From an uncultured Salinimicrobium sp. (GTDB lineage Bacteria > Bacteroidota > Bacteroidia > Flavobacteriales > Flavobacteriaceae), in contig CAMPKA010000009.1 of the NCBI GenBank assembly GCA_946887075.1, positions 46,927 to 110,926 of the forward strand: a DNA stretch of 64,000 bases, read 5' to 3'. The notes beneath the pieces were generated by a model. It saw nothing but the letters and a program-made list of their open reading frames with translations. It searched no databases and was not told the origin of the DNA. Below are positions 1-7,379 of the stretch, piece by piece (positions within the stretch are counted from its first letter, which is position 1; every line of letters starts with the position of its first letter). A program made the translations under genes and the position numbers.

Positions 1-275
1 AGTTCCATGCGGATGTTTCTTTGCCTGCCCCAGAGTGCAACATTCCGGAGCATACTGCCGTTGCCACATCCCACGTCCAGGATCTTTAGAGGTTCCTGCC
101 ACAATGAATTCCTCAAGAGCTTCTGCAAACCCGACAATGTTATTTGGTTACCTCCCAGAACACGATTCACCCTGTCCAGATCAGAAAATACCTCCCTGAG
201 GTCCTTTTTTTCTAGATCGATTTCATCAAGGATCTCTTTTTCCGTGCTGCGATATCGCGTGCTGAACCTTTTCAT
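1..275 (-). CDS. SAM-dependent methyltransferase, partial (C-terminus beyond left edge)
   Basis: This is the first 91 codons of a class I methyltransferase running off the left edge. Reading the minus strand from the ATG at 275 gives a charged helical N-terminus (MKRFSTRYRSTEKEILDEID), then the SAM-binding motif I LDVGCGNGSML at about residues 70-80, which is the basis for the call. The start ATG overlaps the TGA stop of the upstream FAD oxidoreductase (ATGA), so the two are translationally coupled in one operon. In other Bacteroidetes a methyltransferase and an FAD oxidoreductase of this sort often accompany a type III polyketide synthase; such a gene would have to lie to the left of this window, so the pathway is inference. 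The substrate cannot be told. Confidence 0.8.
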   Translation of the reverse strand, partial: MKRFSTRYRSTEKEILDEIDLEKKDLREVFSDLDRVNRVLGGNQITLSGLQKLLRNSLWQEPLKILDVGCGNGSMLRNVALWGRQRNIRME

Positions 276-1375
276 TTAATAGGTTTTCCATGAGTCATTC
301 TGATCAATTCCGGCATCAGGAAAGGCACCATCGAAAGCATCCTTTGAGAAATCCCCGAGGCACGTTCATTGAGCAGAACCCGCTGAAGCAACATTCCGGC
401 AGCAAGTCTCCTGCTGAAACTCCGGTTCCAGCTCTTCCTGTACTGTGCAGCCATGGCCTGCCGATCCTTTAGATGGTTCAGATAAGCTTCACTGGCAAGC
501 TTGCCGGAATGAATGGCCATGGCCATCCCGTTTCCGGAAAGTGGATGAATAAGCGCAGCCGCATCACCGATCATCAGCATTTGATCTAAGGTTCGCTCCT
601 TTTTGGAGAAGGATATTTGTGCAATAGCCAGGGGCTTGTCAAAGATCGGTTCAGCCCTGGAAAAAAACCGATCCAGATATGGGTTCCGTCTGATTTCATG
701 GTTCAGAAAATCCTCGGCATTCCCATGACGTTTAAAACTTTTATAAGAGGCAAGGTAACAGACATTGACCCGGCCGGTTTCTGTCCGGGACAATCCGCAA
801 TACCCACCACGAAAGTTATGAAGTCCTACCATGTCTTCCGGGAACTCCTGATTTTCGTAATGTTGCTTTATCGCTACCCATTGAGATGGGGAATTAAAAA
901 ACCGACGCCGAAGCTTCTTATCCAGAATACTTCTTTTACCAAAGGCCCCAAATACCTGTAGGGCCCTGTAGGTGCCCGCTGTCGTGGTAACCTCAAAATT
1001 CCTTTGTGCAAATGCCACCTCCAAAACCTTCTGAGGAAGGATTCTGACCCCGGCTTCGAGAGCCTTCTGGTACAAGTAAAAGTCCAGAGCATAGCGACTA
1101 ATGCCAAGGCCGCCCAAGGGTAAGGGAGCGTTGATCTCCCTGCCCTCGCGCGTGCTGAATTGTAGTTTTTTTATTCGCGCAGGTCCCAATTCATAAAGAT
1201 CAAGGTCAAGATCGTTTAGATATGGCAGAACCTCACTGGAAAGATACTCCCCACATACCTTATGGTGCGGAAATTCCTCCTTTTCAAAAAGAACTACCTC
1301 CCTTCCCTCCCGGGAAAGATGAATGGCAGCAGTCAATCCTGCAAGACCTCCTCCTATGATGATCAAATCGTGCAC
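272..1375 (-). CDS. NAD(P)/FAD-dependent oxidoreductase (geranylgeranyl reductase-like)
   Basis: A 367-residue flavoprotein. The N-terminal dinucleotide-binding motif IIIGGGLAGLTAAIHLSREG, followed by an acidic strand end (VVLFEKE), marks a Rossmann fold for the ADP part of FAD. A second FAD motif, LMIGDAAALIHPLSGNGMAMA, sits near residue 270 and is typical of the geranylgeranyl reductase/PHBH-like group that reduces double bonds or hydroxylates lipid or polyketide substrates. No signal peptide or membrane segment is evident, so it is cytoplasmic. Its stop overlaps the start of the methyltransferase (ATGA), so the two are co-transcribed. A terminator separates it from the OmpA gene upstream. 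The exact substrate is unknown; a role in polyketide or pigment tailoring is inferred from neighbours only. Confidence 0.8.
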   Translation of the reverse strand: MHDLIIIGGGLAGLTAAIHLSREGREVVLFEKEEFPHHKVCGEYLSSEVLPYLNDLDLDLYELGPARIKKLQFSTREGREINAPLPLGGLGISRYALDFYLYQKALEAGVRILPQKVLEVAFAQRNFEVTTTAGTYRALQVFGAFGKRSILDKKLRRRFFNSPSQWVAIKQHYENQEFPEDMVGLHNFRGGYCGLSRTETGRVNVCYLASYKSFKRHGNAEDFLNHEIRRNPYLDRFFSRAEPIFDKPLAIAQISFSKKERTLDQMLMIGDAAALIHPLSGNGMAMAIHSGKLASEAYLNHLKDRQAMAAQYRKSWNRSFSRRLAAGMLLQRVLLNERASGISQRMLSMVPFLMPELIRMTHGKPIK

Positions 1376-1395
1376 CTGGAAAGTTATAGGGTGTA

Positions 1396-1420
1396 AAAAA
1401 GCCCGGAATACCGGGCTTTA
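1396..1420 (-). terminator. Rho-independent terminator after the OmpA-family gene
   Basis: On the minus strand a perfect 9-bp stem (AAAGCCCGG / CCGGGCTTT) with a 4-nt loop runs into a T-tract. It lies just past the stop codon at 1442 and before the FAD oxidoreductase start, so it ends the lipoprotein transcript. Confidence 0.85.
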
Positions 1421-1441
1421 TATTGTAAAACAAACAATGGC

Positions 1442-2149
1442 CTAATTTTCTGTACCGGTATCTCCGGTCTCTCTCTGCGCTTCTTCAATCAGCTCCTCGT
1501 TGGCAACAATAGCCAGTTCCACACGTCTATTCTTACTTCTGCCTTCCACAGTGGAATTGTCATACTTCGGTTGTGATTCGCCGTACCATTTGGTTTCAAT
1601 CCTTCCCTGGGAGATCCCATTGTTGACCAGGAAGGTGGTCACCGCCTGGGCTCGGTTTTTGGAAAGGGTCAGATTGTATGCATCACTACCCGTGTTGTCG
1701 GTATGTCCTTCCACAAGGATATTGGTATTCGGATATTCCTTGAAGATGTCGGCCAGTTCGGTCAGGGCTTCCCGGGATTCTCCCTCGATGCTGTACTCCT
1801 CGGTATCGAAATACACCCCGCTTGTCTCATCAAAGGTGACATTGATTCCTTCTCCTACCCGTTCGACCTCTGCTCCTGGAATTTCCTCCTCTATTTTCTT
1901 GGCCTGTTCATCCATTCGGTCACCGATGTACGCCCCGGCAGCTCCCCCTACAACTCCTCCTATAATGGCTCCCAGAGCAGTATTGCCTTCGCCCACGTTG
2001 TTACCTATAACACCGCCTACTACTGCACCTCCGGTTGCACCGATTACGGCACCTTTTTGTTTATTATTGGCATTTCTGACGGCATCGCAGCCGAAAAAAA
2101 TTGTACCTGTCAATACGATTGCAAAAATTCTGTTTAGTGAAGTTCTCAT
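1442..2149 (-). CDS. OmpA-family lipoprotein with glycine-zipper segment
   Basis: A 235-residue envelope protein. The N-terminus is a lipoprotein signal ending in TIFFGC, so residue 21 is the likely lipidated Cys. Residues about 35-80 form a glycine-zipper region (repeated GG/AxxG, ending GGAAGAYIGDRMD) of the kind seen in Rickettsia 17-kDa/YMGG proteins. The C-terminal half is an OmpA peptidoglycan-binding domain with NILVEGHTDNTGS and the later GRSKNRRVELAI, which carry the Asp and Arg that grip diaminopimelate. It would tie the outer membrane to the cell wall. It begins 2 bases after the stop of the lipocalin-like gene upstream, so the two share a transcript, which ends at the hairpin at 1396-1420. 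Confidence 0.9.
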   Translation of the reverse strand: MRTSLNRIFAIVLTGTIFFGCDAVRNANNKQKGAVIGATGGAVVGGVIGNNVGEGNTALGAIIGGVVGGAAGAYIGDRMDEQAKKIEEEIPGAEVERVGEGINVTFDETSGVYFDTEEYSIEGESREALTELADIFKEYPNTNILVEGHTDNTGSDAYNLTLSKNRAQAVTTFLVNNGISQGRIETKWYGESQPKYDNSTVEGRSKNRRVELAIVANEELIEEAQRETGDTGTEN

Positions 2150-2151
2150 CT

Positions 2152-2631
2152 TTAGTTTTTATTAAAGTTCATTCTAATGGTAAAAGGCTGACCTTCAAAA
2201 TTTACGGTTTGTTCCCAGACCATCTCGTCTGCGGAAACTGTACTCAGGTCAATCCTGTATCCGGCATTACCCATTGTGGATTCATAGTCCTCATCTGTCG
2301 GTTTAAACATGAGATCATAGTTTCCTGTAGTTGCATCCGTTTCACTGATGGACCAGATAAAGAAACTCGGCTGCGAATCACAGTTAATTCCCGAGGTCTG
2401 GAAGGATCCGGTGTTGTTATTGGAAACGAACATCCAGGAACTGTTCTCCAGACATCTTGCCGGAATTCCGTCAAACAGCGTTACCTCCAGGTTTTCCTCG
2501 TTTCCTGGAAAGCTTACACTGGTCAGGGTCCAATTACCATCCATGGTTTTTCGCGCTTCCTGGACCACTGCACTACCTCCACAGGAGATCAAAAACAGCG
2601 CCGTGATAAGCAATAGTGGAATCTTCTTCAT
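2152..2631 (-). CDS. Lipocalin-like lipoprotein
   Basis: A 159-residue secreted lipoprotein. The chosen ATG at 2631 gives MKKIPLLLITALFLISCGG, a clean lipoprotein signal with Cys at residue 17; a longer in-frame reading to 2793 would bury this signal and run into the terminator of the upstream gene, so it is rejected. The mature part opens with GNWTLTSVSFPGNE, the GxW strand typical of the small lipocalin-like beta-barrels of Bacteroidetes, and has two further Cys. No ligand can be deduced. It is followed 2 bases later by the OmpA-type lipoprotein gene, so both probably act in the envelope, perhaps under common stress control. Confidence 0.8.
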   Translation of the reverse strand: MKKIPLLLITALFLISCGGSAVVQEARKTMDGNWTLTSVSFPGNEENLEVTLFDGIPARCLENSSWMFVSNNNTGSFQTSGINCDSQPSFFIWSISETDATTGNYDLMFKPTDEDYESTMGNAGYRIDLSTVSADEMVWEQTVNFEGQPFTIRMNFNKN

Positions 2632-2650
2632 TTTTTTTGATTTTTTTATT

Positions 2651-2688
2651 AAAAAAATCCAATGGGGTATGAAGCACACCACCATTGG
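2651..2688 (-). terminator. Terminator after the DUF1328 gene
   Basis: On the minus strand CCAATGG and CCATTGG form a 7-bp stem (loop about 16 nt) followed by ATTTTTTT. It lies between the stop of the small membrane protein at 2708 and the lipocalin start at 2631, which suggests separate transcription units. Confidence 0.6.
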
Positions 2689-2707
2689 ACCATAGTACAT
2701 TTCCTCA

Positions 2708-2869
2708 CTATCTTCTGAACAGTCTGCTGATAAGCGCAATGACCAGAAGGACAAGAAAGATGTAGAAGATAATCTGCGCGATCTCCGCAGCACCTTCGGC
2801 TATCCCCCCGAATCCAAAGATAGCAGCAATTAAGGCTATGATCAGGAAGATTACGATTAGTCGTATCAT
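2708..2869 (-). CDS. DUF1328 (YtjA-like) small membrane protein
   Basis: A 53-residue protein. Translation from the ATG at 2869 starts [20 protein letters not shown], continues with [20 protein letters not shown] and ends SRLFRR. That is two hydrophobic helices with a small-residue turn (GGIAEGAA) between them, the hallmark of the DUF1328/YtjA family of inner-membrane miniproteins. Family length is usually 50-60 residues, so it looks complete. The biological role of the family is not established. It is followed by a terminator and then two envelope lipoprotein genes on the same strand. Confidence 0.85.
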   Translation of the reverse strand: MIRLIVIFLIIALIAAIFGFGGIAEGAAEIAQIIFYIFLVLLVIALISRLFRR

Positions 2870-2996
2870 AATATCAAAGTATTAGTTAGTCGATCTAATT
2901 TACGCCCCGGCTCCCCGCTGAACAAAAGATTATTACTTATTTAACAAGTATTTTGTAAAGAAGTATTAACAAAGAAGAGAATAAATTAACTTTTTC

Positions 2997-5006
2997 TTAA
3001 AATTTCAATAATTCCTGTAATTTTTCCCGGAACCGATCTTTTGGAAGAAAGCCCTTCTCAAGGGCTGGTGCGAAAGGTACAGGGGTCTCCAAACTGCCGA
3101 CCCGAAGGACGGGTCCGTCAAGATTCTGAAAACAGGTCTCATTGATCAGAGCGGCAAGATCCGATGCTATTCCTCCGAATAAAGTGTCCTCCTGCAGTAT
3201 AATGGCTTTCCCCGTCTTTTTTACGGAATCGAAAACCGCCGTGGTATCCAGAGGCTGCAGCGTTCTGAGATCCAGGAGATCCGCCTGCACCTGTGGAAAC
3301 TCCTCCAGAATCTCCAGGGCCCAATGCACCCCCGCACCGTATGTCACGATTGTAATGTCAGTTCCTTCTTTAAGCCTGACCGCCTTCCCAAAGGGAATCG
3401 TATAGTAATTCACCGGCACTTCCTGTCTGACGTTGCGATAAAGGGCCTTATGTTCAAAGAAAAGGATAGGATTGGTATCCTCAATGGCGGTGCATAACAG
3501 TCCCTTCGCATCAAAAGGAAAAGCAGGATAAACCACCTTTAATCCCGGAGTCTTTGTAAACCAGGCTTCATTGGTCTGGCTGTGGAATGGGCCTGCTCCT
3601 ACCCCTGCACCACAAGGCATCCGTATCACCACGTCAGCCGCCTGGCCCCAACGATAGCGGGATTTTGCAAGATAGTTCACAATAGGGTTGAAACCGCTGG
3701 TCACAAAATCAGCGAACTGCATTTCCACCATTGCCTTCATTCCCTTGATAGATAAGCCCATGGCTGTCTCGACGATTCCGGATTCGCAGATCGGGGTATT
3801 CCTGACCCTCTCCTTTCCGAATCGGGAGACAAATCCCTCGGTGATCTTAAAGACCCCACCATACTCCGCGATATCCTGCCCCATAAGGACCAAATTGGGA
3901 TGGCGCTCCATAGAAGATCCTAGACCTTCGGAAATCGCATCTATGAAGCGTATCTCCCGGGTTTCCCCCTCTGGCGGAATGGCTGAAAAGGAATAGGGTG
4001 CATAAACATCTTCGAGTTCCCCCTCATGATCAAAGCTTATTTCCGGTTCCGCATTGGCTTTTCCGAGGGCGGTTTCGATTTCCTGCCTGATCTCCTGATG
4101 GAATTCCTGATCCTGTTCAGGAGTGAGGACCCCTTCCAAATGAAGGTACCCCCTGAAATTCTCGACAGGATCCTTTTGGGCCCAGTGCTCCATCAGGGAT
4201 CCAGGTACATATTTCGTTCCGCTTGCCTCTTCATGCCCGCGCATCCGAAAGGTCTTGAACTCCAGGAGGACAGGCCGTGGCTTTTCCCTTAGTTCCCTGG
4301 CCAGGCTTGAGACCTCTTTGAAGACCTCAAGAATATTATTCCCATCGATGATCCTCGATTCCATCCCGTAACCGGCCGCACGATCAGCCAGATCTTCACA
4401 AAAATACTGCTCCTTTACCGGGGTCGAAAGTCCGTAACCGTTGTTCTCTATACAAAAAAGTACAGGTAGCTGCCACACCGAAGCGATATTCAAGGCTTCA
4501 TGGAAATCCCCTTCACTAGTCCCCCCTTCCCCTGTAAAGACCGCAGTGACCTTTTTTTCATTTTGCAGGCGATGGGCAAGTGCTATTCCGTCGGCAACCC
4601 CCAGCTGAGGCCCGAGATGGGAGATCATCCCGATAATCCTGAAATCCTGGGTGCCGAAATGAAAGCTCCGGTCCCTCCCTTTGGTGAAGCCTGATGCCTT
4701 CCCTTGCCACTGGCCAAAGAGCCGTTCCAGAGGTATTTTTCGGGTGGTGAACACCCCTAGGTTCCGGTGCATGGGAAGGATGTATTCATCCTGATCGAGA
4801 GCCAGGGTAACCCCTGCTGCGATAGCTTCCTGTCCAATCCCGCTGAACCATTTGGATATCTTCCCCTGCCGCAACAGGATAAGCATCTTTTCCTCTATCA
4901 TCCTCGGTTTGAGCATGGCCTTGTATAGATCGAGCAGTTCCCCATCCTGTAATTGGCCTTTGGAATATGAAATATTGTTGAGAAATGAAGTCGTAGCTGA
5001 TTCCAT
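2997..5006 (-). CDS. Fused 2-oxoacid dehydrogenase E1, alpha and beta subunits in one chain
   Basis: A 669-residue thiamine-diphosphate enzyme that decarboxylates 2-oxoacids and passes the acyl group to an E2 lipoyl protein, most likely in the branched-chain (2-oxoisovalerate) complex. Residues about 1-320 are E1-alpha, with the TPP motif GEGGTSEGDFHEALN...ENNGYG. Residues about 340-669 are E1-beta, beginning near REIRFIDAISEGL, with MGQDIAEYGGVFK and ending in the transketolase C-terminal domain. In most bacteria these are two genes; the fused form is common in Flavobacteriia. I chose ATG 5006 over the in-frame TTG at 5024, because that TTG lies inside a TAnnTTTG promoter box (5022-5029) and GAAAGGA stands before the ATG. 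No E2 or E3 gene is in this window. Pyruvate cannot be excluded as substrate. Confidence 0.88.
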   Translation of the reverse strand: MESATTSFLNNISYSKGQLQDGELLDLYKAMLKPRMIEEKMLILLRQGKISKWFSGIGQEAIAAGVTLALDQDEYILPMHRNLGVFTTRKIPLERLFGQWQGKASGFTKGRDRSFHFGTQDFRIIGMISHLGPQLGVADGIALAHRLQNEKKVTAVFTGEGGTSEGDFHEALNIASVWQLPVLFCIENNGYGLSTPVKEQYFCEDLADRAAGYGMESRIIDGNNILEVFKEVSSLARELREKPRPVLLEFKTFRMRGHEEASGTKYVPGSLMEHWAQKDPVENFRGYLHLEGVLTPEQDQEFHQEIRQEIETALGKANAEPEISFDHEGELEDVYAPYSFSAIPPEGETREIRFIDAISEGLGSSMERHPNLVLMGQDIAEYGGVFKITEGFVSRFGKERVRNTPICESGIVETAMGLSIKGMKAMVEMQFADFVTSGFNPIVNYLAKSRYRWGQAADVVIRMPCGAGVGAGPFHSQTNEAWFTKTPGLKVVYPAFPFDAKGLLCTAIEDTNPILFFEHKALYRNVRQEVPVNYYTIPFGKAVRLKEGTDITIVTYGAGVHWALEILEEFPQVQADLLDLRTLQPLDTTAVFDSVKKTGKAIILQEDTLFGGIASDLAALINETCFQNLDGPVLRVGSLETPVPFAPALEKGFLPKDRFREKLQELLKF

Positions 5007-5021
5007 AAAAAAATCCTTTCT

Positions 5022-5029
5022 CAAAAATA
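5022..5029 (-). promoter_or_regulatory. Candidate -7 promoter element for the E1 gene
   Basis: TATTTTTG on the minus strand matches the Bacteroidetes TAnnTTTG -7 box, 15 bases ahead of the ATG at 5006. No convincing -33 TTG was seen at the ideal distance. Confidence 0.5.
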
Positions 5030-5090
5030 GTCAAAATGCCTGTCTGTTTACCAGAAATGAGCGGCGCCTAAAATCTCGAAGGAATTTATG

Positions 5091-5098
5091 TAAATTTG
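5091..5098 (+). promoter_or_regulatory. Candidate -7 promoter element for the 2OG oxygenase operon
   Basis: TAAATTTG on the plus strand matches TAnnTTTG and lies 27 bases ahead of the ATG at 5126. With the element at 5022-5029 it makes a divergent promoter pair in the 119-base intergenic region. Confidence 0.5.
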
Positions 5099-5125
5099 TA
5101 ATACACATTAACGACATTGACCTAT

Positions 5126-6073
5126 ATGAAAAATATCCCCAGTGTTGATCTCGCTGATTTTCTCTCAGAAGATCCGAGTCGGAAACAAAAGTTTGTAGAT
5201 GAAATTGGAAAGGCGTACGAGGAAATCGGATTCGTCGCCCTGAAGAACCATTTCCTCAGCGATGAACTGGTAGAGGAGCTTTACAAAGAAGTGAAATCCT
5301 TTTTCGCCCTTCCCCTGGAAGTCAAAAAGAAATATGAGATTGAAGGCCTGGCCGGACAACGGGGATACATTTCCTTCGGAAAGGAACACGCTAAGGGCAA
5401 AAAGGAAGGAGATCTCAAGGAATTCTGGCATTTCGGGCAGGAGCCATCTGAAGATGCTGATCTTACAGAGGAATATCCCGCAAACGTTCATGTGGAGGAA
5501 CTCAAGGATTTCAATCATACCGGGATGGAGGCATACCGGATGCTGGAAAAAACCGGAATTTACGTACTGCGGGCCCTGGCCCTTTACCTGGGCCTGGATG
5601 AGCATTACTTCGACCACTGGGCAAGCAATGGAAACAGCATCCTGAGACCGATCCATTATCCTCCGATCACGGAGGAGCCGAAGGGAGCGGTTAGGGCAGG
5701 TGCTCACGGAGACATCAACCTGATCACGCTTTTGATGGGGGCTTCGGAAGGGGGCCTGCAGGTATTGCGAAAAGACGGTGAGTGGATCGATGCCATTCCT
5801 GAAGAGGATGAGCTCGTTATTAATGTAGGGGATATGCTCGAACGCCATACCAACAATAAATTGCGCTCTACGATCCATCGCGTGGTCAACCCACCTAAAG
5901 AGCAGTGGCACGTACCCCGATATTCCATCCCATTTTTCATGCACCCGAGAAGCGAAATGCCCCTAAACTGTCTGGAGCAGTGTATTGATGCAGAACATCC
6001 AAAGGCATATCCCGATATTACCGCCGGAGAATTTCTCCATCAGCGGCTTGTGGAGATCGGACTCAAAAAATAA
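5126..6073 (+). CDS. 2-oxoglutarate/Fe(II)-dependent oxygenase, isopenicillin N synthase family
   Basis: A 315-residue cytoplasmic oxygenase. The N-terminal DIOX_N region (IPSVDLADFLSED, then GFVALKNHFLS) precedes the 2OG-FeII_Oxy core. Iron ligands are visible as H194 and D196 in AGAHGDINL and H251 in STIHRVVNP; R265 in PRYSIPFF is placed to bind the 2-oxoglutarate carboxylate. All catalytic residues are present, so it should be active; the substrate is unknown, and the family ranges from antibiotic to hormone and amino-acid oxidation. I prefer ATG 5126 to TTG 5117. It heads a run of genes spaced by a few bases (SUI1 factor 5 bases on, DUF1835, nucleoside phosphorylase), a grouping that appears to be conserved in flavobacteria. 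Confidence 0.85.
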   Translation: MKNIPSVDLADFLSEDPSRKQKFVDEIGKAYEEIGFVALKNHFLSDELVEELYKEVKSFFALPLEVKKKYEIEGLAGQRGYISFGKEHAKGKKEGDLKEFWHFGQEPSEDADLTEEYPANVHVEELKDFNHTGMEAYRMLEKTGIYVLRALALYLGLDEHYFDHWASNGNSILRPIHYPPITEEPKGAVRAGAHGDINLITLLMGASEGGLQVLRKDGEWIDAIPEEDELVINVGDMLERHTNNKLRSTIHRVVNPPKEQWHVPRYSIPFFMHPRSEMPLNCLEQCIDAEHPKAYPDITAGEFLHQRLVEIGLKK

Positions 6074-6078
6074 CCGAA

Positions 6079-6432
6079 ATGGCAAAGAAGAAACTGGGCC
6101 TTGAGGATCTGGGAGGTTTTGTGTTTTCGACTAACGAGGATTTTGTTCCGGAGGATGATCAGAAGCAGGGTTCAGGGGATATTCCTGCTTCCGAGCAACT
6201 TCTAGAAGCCCATTATAGTTCAAAAGGCCGGGCAGGAAAAAAGGTAGTGGTCGTCAAAGGCATGATGGGAACAGACCAGGAAATTGCGGATCTGGGAAAA
6301 GAGCTTCGGAAAAAATGCGGTGTCGGCGGTTCCGTCAAGGATGGTGAGATAGTCATTCAGGGGGATGTACGCGAAAAAGTTATGGACTATCTTCGGAATA
6401 AGGGTTTCCGTGTGAAGCGCGTCGGAGGTTAA
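6079..6432 (+). CDS. SUI1/eIF1-like translation factor (YciH family)
   Basis: A 117-residue protein. The C-terminal 75 residues form a SUI1 domain with the typical KGMMGTDQEIADLGKELRKK, CGVGGSVKDGEIVIQGD and a final FRVKRVGG. The first 40 residues are acidic and probably disordered. In E. coli the homologue YciH influences start-site fidelity, and archaeal and eukaryotic aIF1/eIF1 bind the small ribosomal subunit; a ribosomal role here is by family. It lies between the oxygenase (5-base gap) and the DUF1835 gene (10-base gap). Confidence 0.88.
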   Translation: MAKKKLGLEDLGGFVFSTNEDFVPEDDQKQGSGDIPASEQLLEAHYSSKGRAGKKVVVVKGMMGTDQEIADLGKELRKKCGVGGSVKDGEIVIQGDVREKVMDYLRNKGFRVKRVGG

Positions 6433-6442
6433 TTCAGCACCT

Positions 6443-7378
6443 ATGGTAGAGAAAAACTATTTACACCTGGTCAATGGCGACGACCTTACCTTCCTGGTTC
6501 AGCAACTTGGACTCGAAGGGGAGATCATAACCTGGAGAGAGATGCTCTGCGAAGGTCCCTGTACATTTGATGTAGGAGATGAACAATTCATCCGACTTCG
6601 CCAGAATTTCCTCAGGGAGGCCTATGGCGTCACCCAGGAGGAATACCGGAGCAATTTTCTTCTGGAGCTAGAAAAATTGGGAAGTATTGCGGCTTACGAC
6701 GAAATCGTCCTGTGGTTTGAGTTCGACCTTTTCTCCCATATGAATATGCTCGCCGCCATCAGTTTCCTGCAACAACAGAACAAAAAATTCCCACTGTATC
6801 TCCTGTGCAATAAGAAGCTCAAGGGAGAAAAGGAGATGGCTCCCCTTTCTGAGCTTTCCCCGAAAAGCCTAATTCGGCACTATAAGAACAGGATTCCCTT
6901 AACTCTGGATGATATTGCAACAGCTGAGTTGATTTATGAGCTCTATTGCGGGAATAAACCCAAGCGCCTGATCTCGGAGATCAGCAAGTCGACCAATTTC
7001 GAGTATCTCTCCAGTTGTATCAGGGCGCATATCGAACGTTTCCCTAGCACACAGAATGGCCTCAACAGTCTGGAGAACAATGTGCTTAGGCTCATCTCCG
7101 AACACCGGATAAAGTCCCTGAATCACCTTTTGGGGTATGCCCTGAAATACCAGGGGTACTACGGATATGTCGATGCTCAGATGCAGCGGGTGATCGATCG
7201 CCTCTCCGTCTTCTATACCGTTTCGGAGGAGGAGGTCAAACTCAATGAAAACGGGATGAAGGCCCTGGAAGGGAAGAAAAATTTTTATCAGTTGCTAAAG
7301 GATGAGGAATATTATGGCGGAGCAAGGAAGTACGATTTCCTGTATAACCCCCAGGACCACGACATTTTAAAGTTGTAA
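6443..7378 (+). CDS. DUF1835 domain protein
   Basis: A 311-residue soluble protein of unknown function. The N-terminal 125 residues carry the DUF1835 signature: YLHLVNGDDLTFLVQQLG near the start, WREMLCEGPC, and later EIVLWFEFDLFSHMNMLAAI, a pattern suggesting an alpha/beta nucleotide- or phosphate-binding fold. The remainder is helical with a stretch near residue 200 (NNVLRLISEHRIKSLNHLLG) that could be a winged-helix-like part. No signal peptide. It is separated from the next gene by a single base (TAA, then ATG at 7380), so it is co-transcribed with the nucleoside phosphorylase. Confidence 0.75.
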   Translation: MVEKNYLHLVNGDDLTFLVQQLGLEGEIITWREMLCEGPCTFDVGDEQFIRLRQNFLREAYGVTQEEYRSNFLLELEKLGSIAAYDEIVLWFEFDLFSHMNMLAAISFLQQQNKKFPLYLLCNKKLKGEKEMAPLSELSPKSLIRHYKNRIPLTLDDIATAELIYELYCGNKPKRLISEISKSTNFEYLSSCIRAHIERFPSTQNGLNSLENNVLRLISEHRIKSLNHLLGYALKYQGYYGYVDAQMQRVIDRLSVFYTVSEEEVKLNENGMKALEGKKNFYQLLKDEEYYGGARKYDFLYNPQDHDILKL

Positions 7379-7379
7379 T

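Noticed and set aside
1500..2165. Plus-strand open frame of 221 codons opposite the OmpA lipoprotein gene
   Set aside because: The minus-strand protein has a lipobox and a full OmpA domain; the plus-strand reading is low-complexity Ser/Pro/Thr with no family, a codon-composition shadow.
2632..2793. Longer N-terminus for the lipocalin-like protein
   Set aside because: It would put the lipoprotein signal in the middle of the chain and read through the terminator of the DUF1328 gene.
5165..5944. Minus-strand open frame of 259 codons opposite the 2OG oxygenase
   Set aside because: The plus strand has all iron-binding residues of the oxygenase; the opposite reading has no recognisable domain.
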